The position numbers and the translations under genes were made by a program. DNA of 6,706 nucleotides from contig DPCK01000153.1 of the NCBI GenBank assembly GCA_003516285.1, positions 9,301 to 16,006 of the forward strand, given 5' to 3'. This document shows positions 1 to 6,706 of the stretch, piece by piece. This stretch comes from Lutibacter sp. (GTDB lineage: Bacteria; Bacteroidota; Bacteroidia; Flavobacteriales; Flavobacteriaceae). The number at the start of each line of letters is the position of its first letter. Within the stretch, counting starts at the first letter, position 1. The notes beneath the pieces are model-generated. The model was not told the DNA's origin, did not search any database, and saw only the letters and a list, made by a program, of their open reading frames with translations.

Positions 1-1045
1 AACCATAAGGAATGTTGTTTGTGCTTAAGGTTAATCCGGTTTTCTCATCAATAACTTTAATCTCAGATGTTCTTGAAATAACGATATTAACAACATTTCC
101 ATCATTGTCTTTCCCAGAAACGGTTTTTAAATCATCTATGGAAGCAACTCCTGAAAGTCTTGCATTTAAACTATTTTCTTCTGAAATATTTCCTGCAACC
201 CCTCCAACGTGGAATGTTCTCAAGGTTAACTGTGTACCAGGTTCCCCAATTGACTGTGCCGCAACAACGCCAACTGCTTCTCCAATTTGCACCATTTTTC
301 TTGTTGATAAGCTATGCCCATAACATTTGGCACAAATACCTTTTTTGGATTCACAAGTTAAAGCAGAACGTACTTCAACACCATCAAGAGATGAATTTTC
401 AATTCGTTTTGCAATTTCAGTAGAAATTTCTTCTCCTGAACGCACAAATAACTCTTCTGTAACTGGATCTACAACATCATGCAATGAAACACGGCCATCA
501 AGTCTTTCGCTTAATGATTCAACAATTTCATCATTCTTTTTAAGTGGTTCAACAAATAAACCTCTTAAAGTTCCACAATCCACTTCATTAATAATCACAT
601 CTTGCGAAACATCAACCAAACGACGTGTTAGGTAACCCGCATCGGCTGTTTTTAACGCAGTATCCGCCAAACCTTTACGTGCACCGTGCGTAGAAATAAA
701 GTATTCAAGAATTGACAAACCTTCTTTAAAGTTCGACAAAATTGGATTTTCAATAATTTCTCCTCCGCCTGTTGAAGATTTTTTAGGTTTCGCCATCAAT
801 CCACGCATACCTGTTAACTGGCGAATTTGTTCTTTAGAACCCCTTGCACCAGAATCAAGCATCATAAACACAGAGTTAAATCCTTGTTGGTCTTCACGCA
901 ATCGTTTCATCGAAAGTTCCGTTAAACGATTGTTTGTGGAACCCCAAATATCAATTACCTGATTGTAACGCTCTTTATTTGTTAACATACCCATATTATA
1001 GTTTGCTATAATAACGTCAACTTGTTCGTTTGCATCAGCAATCAT
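1..1045 (-). CDS. rpoC: RNA polymerase beta' subunit RpoC, central part in a shifted frame, cut off by window edge
   Basis: This continues beta' in a different frame from the upstream half. It is open for 348 codons (1045-2) with no stop, running off the window. It begins MIADANEQVDVIIANYNMG, which continues the upstream EKHT as in flavobacterial homologues. With one base removed, these are residues 670-1017 of the joined protein. The fragment carries the bridge helix (about 791-820, including GLADTALKTADAGYLTRRL). The second zinc site is Cys826, Cys900, Cys907 and Cys910, matching the C...C-x6-C-x2-C pattern of beta'. The trigger-loop region is at about 924-957, with GEAVGVVAAQSIGEPGTQLT. 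All are fully conserved, so the sequence is under selection and is not a decayed pseudogene. I place the start at the ATG at 1045 only as the first in-frame ATG after the break. If the indel is an error, there is no separate start and this is simply the rest of rpoC. About 400 residues should lie beyond the window. Confidence 0.95.
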   Translation of the reverse strand, partial: MIADANEQVDVIIANYNMGMLTNKERYNQVIDIWGSTNNRLTELSMKRLREDQQGFNSVFMMLDSGARGSKEQIRQLTGMRGLMAKPKKSSTGGGEIIENPILSNFKEGLSILEYFISTHGARKGLADTALKTADAGYLTRRLVDVSQDVIINEVDCGTLRGLFVEPLKKNDEIVESLSERLDGRVSLHDVVDPVTEELFVRSGEEISTEIAKRIENSSLDGVEVRSALTCESKKGICAKCYGHSLSTRKMVQIGEAVGVVAAQSIGEPGTQLTLRTFHVGGVAGNISEENSLNARLSGVASIDDLKTVSGKDNDGNVVNIVISRTSEIKVIDEKTGLTLSTNNIPYG

Positions 1046-1047
1046 TT
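1035..1047 (-). other. Frame break in rpoC (apparent one-base insertion)
   Basis: Reading rpoC from upstream gives EKHT then NDC and TGA (1037-1035). Dropping one A from the run at 1047-1045 gives EKHT then MIADANEQVD, which restores the family sequence and an open frame to the window edge. The alternative, removing an A from the five-A run just upstream, would give ENIQ instead of EKHT and fits the family less well. The site lies near the start of the rim-helix region of beta' (about residues 645-703 in E. coli), after the catalytic loop and before the bridge helix. The ATG of the second frame at 1045-1043 overlaps the TGA by 11 bases, so coupled translation is conceivable. The most likely cause is a homopolymer sequencing or assembly error; a real mutation or split gene is possible. 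The frame change is directly visible; its cause is not. Confidence 0.93.
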
Positions 1048-3053
1048 GTATGTTTTTCCGGCGGGATAATAATATCTCCCAAACTGAATGACAAGCCGCC
1101 ACGGAATGCAAATTTGTATCCCATATCCTTCATATCATCAAGGAATTTACCTGTTGTAGGCACATCCGTCACTTTAAGGATTTGTCCGATAATATCTCTT
1201 AAAGATTTTTTAGTCAATACTTCGTTCACATATCCTGCCAATTCAGGCACCACTTCATTAAATAAAACCCTTCCGACTGTTGTTTCAATTATTTGTGAAA
1301 CCAATACGCCTTCCGCGTTAAAATCTTTCGTTCTAACTTTAATAACCGCATTAAGTTCAACAGCTTTTTCGTTGAATGCAATGGTTACTTCTTCAGGAGA
1401 ATAAAAAGTCAATCCTTCACCTTTCACTTTACGTTCAGGCGTAGATTTTCTTTCTTTGGTCATATAATACAATCCCAAAACCATGTCTTGAGAAGGCACC
1501 GTAATTGGTGCTCCGTTGGCTGGATTTAAAATGTTATGTGATGCAAGCATCAACAATTGACATTCTAAAATAGCTTCTGGGCCTAATGGTAAATGAACTG
1601 CCATTTGGTCACCATCGAAATCGGCATTGAATGCAGTACAAACCAATGGATGCAACTGAATTGCTTTTCCTTCAATTAATTTTGGTTGAAAAGCCTGAAT
1701 ACCCAAACGGTGTAATGTAGGAGCACGGTTTAGCAATACAGGATGTCCTTTTAAAACATTTTCTAAAATATCCCAAACAACCGGCTCTCTTTTATCTATA
1801 ATTTTCTTAGCAGATTTTACTGTTTTTACAATCCCTCTTTCAATCAATTTTCTGATCACAAATGGTTTGTACAATTCAGCTGCCATATCTTTTGGCAATC
1901 CGCATTCAAATAATTTTAATTCTGGTCCGACAACAATTACAGAACGTGCAGAATAATCAACACGTTTTCCAAGTAAGTTTTGACGGAAACGTCCTTGCTT
2001 ACCTTTTAAGGAATCTGACAATGATTTTAACGGACGGTTTGATTCAGTTTTTACTGCTGATGATTTACGTGTGTTATCAAACAATGAATCCACAGATTCT
2101 TGCAACATACGTTTTTCATTACGTAAAATTACCTCAGGCGCTTTTATTTCGACCAATCTTTTTAAACGATTGTTTCTGATAATTACCCTGCGGTATAAAT
2201 CATTTAAATCGGAAGTGGCAAAACGACCACCATCCAACGGCACCAACGGACGCAATTCTGGTGGTGTCACCGGAATCACTTTCATAATCATCCATTCCGG
2301 ACGATTTTCTCTGTTTTTGCCTGCATCTCTAAAAGCTTCAACTACGTTTAGTCTTTTTAATGCTTCTGTTTTACGTTGTTTAGATGTTTCTGTGTTAGCT
2401 TTATGACGCAATTCATAAGACAATTCATCTAAATTGATTCGGTTAAATAAATCAATTAAACATTCGGCACCCATTTTAGCGATGAACTTTTCTGGGTCGT
2501 TATCGTCTAAATATCTATTTTCATTAGGGAATGATTCAAGAATGTCCAAGTATTCTTCTTCCGTTAAGAAATCCATTTTTTGCAATGGATCTCCGCTTGA
2601 ATTTTTAGCTCCGGCAGGTTGAATGACTACATAACGTTCGTAGTAAATAATCATGTCTAACTTTTTAGATGGCAAACCTAAAAGGTATCCCATTTTGTTA
2701 GGCAATGATCTAAAATACCAGATATGAGCAACAGGAACCACCAAATTAATGTGTCCTACTCTGTCTCTACGAACTTTTTTCTCAGTTACTTCAACACCGC
2801 AACGGTCGCAAACTATTCCTTTATAGCGAATTCTCTTGTACTTTCCACAAGCACATTCGAAATCTTTTATTGGTCCAAAAATTCGCTCACAAAACAATCC
2901 ATCTCTTTCAGGTTTATGAGTTCGGTAATTTATAGTTTCCGGTTTTAAAACCTCTCCGTTTGATTTCTCAAGAATTACTTCAGGAGATGCCAAACCAATA
3001 GAAATTTTATTGAATTTTTTTACAGTGTATTTATTATCGGTTTTTCTGGCCAT
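1035..3053 (-). CDS. rpoC: RNA polymerase beta' subunit RpoC, N-terminal part ending at a premature stop
   Basis: This is the first 672 codons of the beta' subunit, which holds the catalytic magnesium and forms the clamp. The ATG at 3053 begins MARKTDNKYTVKKFNK, a typical Bacteroidota start. No Shine-Dalgarno sequence precedes it; the leader is AT-rich, as usual for the phylum. The N-terminal zinc site is Cys67, Cys69, Cys82 and Cys85. The switch-2/lid region GRFRQNLLGKRVDYSARSV is at about 354-372. The catalytic NADFDGD loop is at 476-482 (bases 1628-1608), with magnesium ligands Asp478, Asp480 and Asp482. The frame ends in TGA at 1037-1035, straight after PPEKHTNDC. Flavobacterial beta' proteins are, from memory, about 1400 residues, so this is less than half. 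The protein resumes in another frame from 1045, and the last three residues (NDC) are probably artefacts of a one-base shift. Alone, this product would lack the bridge helix and trigger loop and could not be catalytic. Confidence 0.96.
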   Translation of the reverse strand: MARKTDNKYTVKKFNKISIGLASPEVILEKSNGEVLKPETINYRTHKPERDGLFCERIFGPIKDFECACGKYKRIRYKGIVCDRCGVEVTEKKVRRDRVGHINLVVPVAHIWYFRSLPNKMGYLLGLPSKKLDMIIYYERYVVIQPAGAKNSSGDPLQKMDFLTEEEYLDILESFPNENRYLDDNDPEKFIAKMGAECLIDLFNRINLDELSYELRHKANTETSKQRKTEALKRLNVVEAFRDAGKNRENRPEWMIMKVIPVTPPELRPLVPLDGGRFATSDLNDLYRRVIIRNNRLKRLVEIKAPEVILRNEKRMLQESVDSLFDNTRKSSAVKTESNRPLKSLSDSLKGKQGRFRQNLLGKRVDYSARSVIVVGPELKLFECGLPKDMAAELYKPFVIRKLIERGIVKTVKSAKKIIDKREPVVWDILENVLKGHPVLLNRAPTLHRLGIQAFQPKLIEGKAIQLHPLVCTAFNADFDGDQMAVHLPLGPEAILECQLLMLASHNILNPANGAPITVPSQDMVLGLYYMTKERKSTPERKVKGEGLTFYSPEEVTIAFNEKAVELNAVIKVRTKDFNAEGVLVSQIIETTVGRVLFNEVVPELAGYVNEVLTKKSLRDIIGQILKVTDVPTTGKFLDDMKDMGYKFAFRGGLSFSLGDIIIPPEKHTNDC

Positions 3054-3099
3054 AATATGTTAATAATGGGTTCGAATTTAAAAATGTAAAAATTTATAA

Positions 3100-3130
3100 A
3101 TAGCCAGAAGGCCTTAAACCTCCTGACTAT
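3100..3130 (-). other. Hairpin in the rpoB-rpoC spacer (possible attenuator or processing site)
   Basis: In the minus-strand transcript, a 12-base arm (3130-3119) pairs with 3111-3100 across a 7-base loop. There are ten Watson-Crick pairs and two G-U wobbles, with no bulge. On the opposite strand the two wobbles become A-C mismatches, so the structure favours RNA from the rpoBC direction. It starts ten bases after the rpoB stop and is followed by an AU-rich stretch containing UUUUU about seven bases after the stem. That is a poor match to an intrinsic terminator, so partial termination, RNA processing or 3'-end protection of rpoB are all possible. The rest of the 87-base spacer (3054-3140) is AT-rich, with no recognisable promoter or Shine-Dalgarno sequence near rpoC. 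The hairpin is directly visible; its role is inferred. Confidence 0.55.
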
Positions 3131-3140
3131 CCTTTTTTTG

Positions 3141-6100
3141 TTATTCCTCTAACCTAACGTCTAATCCAAGACCTCTAAGCTCGTGCATTAATACGTTAAA
3201 TGATTCTGGCAATCCTGGTTCTGGCATATCATCACCTTTTACAATAGCCTCATACGTTTTGGCTCTTCCCAAAACATCATCCGATTTTACTGTTAAGATT
3301 TCTCTTAAAGTGCTTGATGCACCATAAGCTTCAAGTGCCCAAACCTCCATCTCACCAAAACGCTGACCTCCAAATTGAGCTTTACCACCCAATGGTTGTT
3401 GTGTAATTAATGAGTATGGTCCAATTGAACGTGCGTGCATTTTATCATCAATCATATGGCCTAATTTGATCATATAAATAACGCCTACTGTTGCAGGTTG
3501 GTCAAAACGTTCTCCTGTGCCGCCATCATACAAATAAGTATGACCGTGTTTTGGTATTCCGGCATCTTCAATTAACTGGTTGATCTCGCTTATTTTTGCA
3601 CCATCAAAAATTGGTGTTGCAAATGTTTTTCCAAGTTTCTGACCAGCCCATCCAAGAACCGTTTCATAAATTTGTCCGATATTCATACGTGAAGGCACCC
3701 CAAGCGGGTTCAACACGATATCAACTGGCGTTCCATCTTCTAAGAATGGCATATCTTCAGCGCGAACAATACGTGCAACAATACCTTTGTTTCCGTGACG
3801 TCCAGCCATTTTATCACCCACTTTTAACTTACGTTTTTTAGCGATGTAAATTTTGGCAAGTTTTAAAATTCCTGCAGGCAATTCATCACCCACTGAAACC
3901 GTAAATTTCTCACGACGCAAAGATCCTTGTAAATCATTCACTTTAATTTTGTAATTGTGAATTAATTCATTCACTAAGGCATTGATATGGTCATCTGTAG
4001 TCCAAACGCCTCTGGTTAAATAAGCAAAATCAGGAACTGCATTCAGCATTTTTAACGTAAACTTTTTACCTTTCTGAAGAATTTCTTCACCCAAATCATT
4101 CATCACTCCCTGAGAAGTTTTTCCGCTGATTAAGGTAAATAATTTTTCAGTTAAAATGGTACGTAATTCCTCCAATTTAGCAGAATATTTGTGCTCTAAA
4201 TTGGTAATGCTTATTTTATCTTTTGCTCTTTTTGATTTGTCTTTTACGGCACGTTCAAACAACTTCTTGTCAATAACAACCCCACGCAATGATGGAGAAG
4301 CTTTTAACGAAGCATCTTTTACGTCACCGGCTTTGTCACCAAAAATAGCCCTCAATAATTTTTCTTCAGGTGTTGGATCAGATTCTCCTTTAGGCGTAAT
4401 TTTACCGATTAAAATATCTCCCGGTTTAACTTCAGCACCAATACGGATCATTCCATTTTCATCCAAATCTTTTGTAGCTTCTTCTGAAACGTTTGGAATG
4501 TCGTTGGTCAATTCTTCAGCACCTAATTTCGTGTCTCTAACTTCCAATGAATATTCATCAATGTGTATAGAAGTGAAAATATCTTCTTTTACCACTTTTT
4601 CAGAAATCACAATCGCATCCTCAAAGTTATACCCTTTCCAAGGCATAAAAGCCACTTTCATATTTCTTCCCAAAGCCAATTCACCGTTTTGTGTGGCATA
4701 ACCTTCACAAAGCACCTGACCTTCTACAACCCTGTCACCTTTTTTAACAATTGGTTTTAGGTTGATGGAAGTTCCTTGGTTTGTTTTTCTAAACTTGATT
4801 AAATTGTAGGTTTTGCTGTCGCTGTCGAAGCTAACCATACGTTCTTCATCAGTTTTGTCATATTTTATTTTAATGTGATCGGCATCTACATACTCAACAG
4901 TACCTAAACCTTCAGCATTGATTAAAATACGTGAATCTTTTGCAACCCTTCTCTCTAATCCCGTACCAACAATTGGCGCTTCCGGACTTATTAAAGGAAC
5001 TGCCTGACGCATCATATTCGATCCCATCAACGCACGGTTTGCATCATCGTGTTCCAAAAATGGAATTAATGAAGCTGATATTGAAGCAATTTGGTTAGGC
5101 GCAACATCCATATAATTCACCACTTTTGGATCAACTACCGGATAATCTGCTTCCTCACGAACAATCACTTTTTCGTTTACAAAATTGCCATCATTGTCTA
5201 AAGGAAGATTTGACTGGGCAAATTTCATTCCTTCTTCTTCTTCGGCACTTAAATAAGACGGTTCATCAGCAATATTTACCTGGCCATTGGTTACCTTTCT
5301 GTAAGGCGTCTCAATAAATCCTAAGTTATTCACTTTGGCAAAAACTGCCAAAGAGGAAATTAAACCAATATTTGGTCCCTCAGGAGTTTCAATCGGACAT
5401 AAACGGCCATAATGTGTAAAGTGAACGTCACGCACCTCAAATCCCGCTCTTTCTCTGGATAAACCTCCAGGTCCTAGTGCTGATAATCTTCTTTTGTGCG
5501 TAATTTCAGCCAATGGATTTGTCTGGTCCATAAATTGAGACAATTGGTTTGTCCCAAAAAATGAATTGATCACAGATGACAACGTTTTAGCGTTAATCAA
5601 ATCAATTGGTGTAAACACTTCATTATCACGCACATTCATACGTTCACGAATGGTTCTTGCCATACGGGAAAGACCAACGCCAAACTGACTTGCCAATTGC
5701 TCGCCAACTGTACGTACACGACGGTTTGATAAATGGTCAATATCATCAACTTCCGCTTTTGAATTGACTAATTTTATCAAGTTTTTGATAATGGTAATAA
5801 TATCTTCTTTCGTTAAAACTTTTGCATCAACAGATACATCCAATCCTAACTTTTTGTTCATTCTGTAACGACCAACTTCACCTAAATTGTAACGTTGTTC
5901 TGAGAAGAATAATTTATCAATAATACCTTTTGCAGTTTCGAAATCTGGCGGTTCAGCGTTACGTAACTGTCTGTAAATATGTTCAACAGCTTCTTTTTCA
6001 GAGTTTGTTGGATCTTTTTGCAAGGTATTGTGAATAATGGCATAATCGGCCATTTCATTATCTTCTTTATGAAGCAGGATGGTTTTTGTTCCTGATTCAA

Positions 6101-6706
6101 TAATTTCTTCGATTTGATCTTTTTCTAAAATGGTATCACGGTCCAATACGATTTCATTTCTTTCAATAGAAACAACCTCGCCGGTATCTTCATCAACAAA
6201 ATCTTCAAACCAAGTTTTTAAAACACGGGCGGCCAGTTTTCTGCCAATGTATTTTTTCAATCCGCTTTTTGAAACTTTAATTTCTTCTGCAAGATCAAAA
6301 ATTTCCAAAATATCTTTATCACGTTCATAACCAATGGCTCTGAACAAGGTGGTTACCGGTAATTTTTTCTTTCTATCAATATAAGCATACATTACTTGAT
6401 TGATATCTGTTGCAAATTCTATCCAAGAACCTTTAAAAGGAATTACTCTTGCTGAATATAATTTTGTTCCATTTGCGTGGAATGATTGCCCGAAGAATAC
6501 ACCCGGTGAACGATGCAATTGAGAAACTACAACCCTTTCAGCACCATTGATTACAAAGGTACCGCTGTGTGTCATATATGGAATTGTGCCAAGATAAACA
6601 TCTTGTACAATCGTTTCAAAATCTTCGTGTTCAGGATCTGTACAATACAGCTTTAAGCGCGCTTTTAAAGGCACGCAATAAGTTAAACCTCTTTCGATAC
6701 ATTCTT
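3141..6706 (-). CDS. rpoB: RNA polymerase beta subunit RpoB, N-terminus cut off by window edge
   Basis: This encodes the beta subunit of DNA-directed RNA polymerase, which with beta' forms the catalytic cleft. The frame is open from the window edge (first residues ECIERGLTYCVPLKARLK) to a TAA at 3143-3141, giving 1187 visible codons. The GTG at 6674 is an internal valine, not a start; homologues suggest roughly 80 residues lie upstream. Numbering from the edge: the ING.ERVVVSQ N-terminal motif is near 52-61, the rifampicin pocket at 384-410, and the RLCPIETPEGPNIGLI motif follows at about 434-449. NFEDAI (active-site Glu695/Asp696) is at 693-698. The GDKMAGRHGNKG segment has the two active-site lysines at 965 and 973, matching E. 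coli K1065 and K1073 in spacing. The C-terminal GEMEVWALEAYGA clamp segment starts near 1117. No frameshift or missing key residue is visible. It is followed after 87 bases by rpoC in the same direction, the standard rpoBC order. Identification is essentially certain; the flavobacterial assignment is inferred. Confidence 0.98.
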   Translation of the reverse strand, partial: ECIERGLTYCVPLKARLKLYCTDPEHEDFETIVQDVYLGTIPYMTHSGTFVINGAERVVVSQLHRSPGVFFGQSFHANGTKLYSARVIPFKGSWIEFATDINQVMYAYIDRKKKLPVTTLFRAIGYERDKDILEIFDLAEEIKVSKSGLKKYIGRKLAARVLKTWFEDFVDEDTGEVVSIERNEIVLDRDTILEKDQIEEIIESGTKTILLHKEDNEMADYAIIHNTLQKDPTNSEKEAVEHIYRQLRNAEPPDFETAKGIIDKLFFSEQRYNLGEVGRYRMNKKLGLDVSVDAKVLTKEDIITIIKNLIKLVNSKAEVDDIDHLSNRRVRTVGEQLASQFGVGLSRMARTIRERMNVRDNEVFTPIDLINAKTLSSVINSFFGTNQLSQFMDQTNPLAEITHKRRLSALGPGGLSRERAGFEVRDVHFTHYGRLCPIETPEGPNIGLISSLAVFAKVNNLGFIETPYRKVTNGQVNIADEPSYLSAEEEEGMKFAQSNLPLDNDGNFVNEKVIVREEADYPVVDPKVVNYMDVAPNQIASISASLIPFLEHDDANRALMGSNMMRQAVPLISPEAPIVGTGLERRVAKDSRILINAEGLGTVEYVDADHIKIKYDKTDEERMVSFDSDSKTYNLIKFRKTNQGTSINLKPIVKKGDRVVEGQVLCEGYATQNGELALGRNMKVAFMPWKGYNFEDAIVISEKVVKEDIFTSIHIDEYSLEVRDTKLGAEELTNDIPNVSEEATKDLDENGMIRIGAEVKPGDILIGKITPKGESDPTPEEKLLRAIFGDKAGDVKDASLKASPSLRGVVIDKKLFERAVKDKSKRAKDKISITNLEHKYSAKLEELRTILTEKLFTLISGKTSQGVMNDLGEEILQKGKKFTLKMLNAVPDFAYLTRGVWTTDDHINALVNELIHNYKIKVNDLQGSLRREKFTVSVGDELPAGILKLAKIYIAKKRKLKVGDKMAGRHGNKGIVARIVRAEDMPFLEDGTPVDIVLNPLGVPSRMNIGQIYETVLGWAGQKLGKTFATPIFDGAKISEINQLIEDAGIPKHGHTYLYDGGTGERFDQPATVGVIYMIKLGHMIDDKMHARSIGPYSLITQQPLGGKAQFGGQRFGEMEVWALEAYGASSTLREILTVKSDDVLGRAKTYEAIVKGDDMPEPGLPESFNVLMHELRGLGLDVRLEE

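Noticed and set aside
1035..1060. Programmed ribosomal frameshifting in rpoC.
   Set aside because: A +1 shift would be needed. I see no classic slippery heptamer, no stop codon at the shift point, no strong stimulatory structure, and know of no precedent in rpoC. A one-base indel is simpler.
3119..3124. A perfect AGGAGG (minus strand) in the rpoB-rpoC spacer, resembling a Shine-Dalgarno sequence.
   Set aside because: It lies about 65 bases from the rpoC ATG, has no start codon at a usable distance, and is buried in the hairpin stem. Bacteroidota rarely rely on such sites.
3100..3139. A plus-strand intrinsic terminator: the hairpin followed by a run of seven T residues.
   Set aside because: On the plus strand the stem has two A-C mismatches, and no plus-strand gene in the window would use it. 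The T run is simply the complement of the A-rich sequence after the rpoB stop.
4156..4701. A 181-codon open frame on the plus strand, with several other plus-strand frames of about 60 to 125 codons elsewhere.
   Set aside because: They lie antisense to the strongly conserved rpoB and rpoC frames. Their translations are low-complexity, rich in Ser, Phe and Leu, and match no family I recognise. They are shadows of the real genes.
5882..6100. A 72-codon minus-strand frame inside rpoB.
   Set aside because: It is an out-of-frame reading within an intact, conserved part of rpoB and shows no recognisable protein features.
6672..6674. A GTG that could be taken as the rpoB start.
   Set aside because: The frame stays open upstream to the window edge and encodes the conserved ECIERGLTYCVPLKARLK stretch, so this is an internal valine codon.

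Overview
This window is a piece of the rpoB-rpoC operon, encoding the beta and beta' subunits of bacterial RNA polymerase. Everything that codes lies on the minus strand, so transcription runs from high to low coordinates. The base composition is AT-rich, and the protein sequence reads like a Bacteroidota (Bacteroidetes) polymerase, most like Flavobacteriia/Flavobacteriaceae. Examples are the beta rifampicin-pocket wording TNQLSQFMDQTNPLAEITHK and the beta' N-terminus MARKTDNKYTVKKFNKISIG. There is also no Shine-Dalgarno sequence in front of rpoC, as is usual in that phylum. The taxonomic call comes from remembered family sequences, not from a search.

Layout, in transcription order. Positions 6706-3141 hold rpoB, open at the window edge. 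The N-terminus is missing, probably about 80 residues judging from remembered flavobacterial homologues; the remaining 1187 codons are intact through the stop. Positions 3140-3054 are an 87-base spacer. It contains a 12-bp hairpin that pairs fully only in the minus-strand transcript. Positions 3053-1035 hold the first 672 codons of rpoC, ending in a premature TGA. Positions 1045-1 hold the rest of rpoC in another reading frame, open without a stop for 348 codons to the window edge. About 400 more residues are expected beyond it.

The main observation is the break in rpoC near position 1045. The two halves join without loss if one base, most simply one A of the run at 1045-1047, is removed. The halves between them carry all the essential beta' parts: the N-terminal zinc site and NADFDGD catalytic loop in the first, and the bridge helix, second zinc site and trigger loop in the second. 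An essential gene with one clean frame break and otherwise perfect conservation most likely reflects a sequencing or assembly indel. A naturally split beta' made by translational coupling (the ATG of the second half overlaps the TGA of the first) is the more exciting but less likely alternative.

The two proteins are the catalytic pair of the polymerase and would assemble with alpha, omega and a sigma factor. I see no mobile element, tRNA, rRNA, CRISPR array or accessory system here, and I found no evidence of a previously undescribed system.
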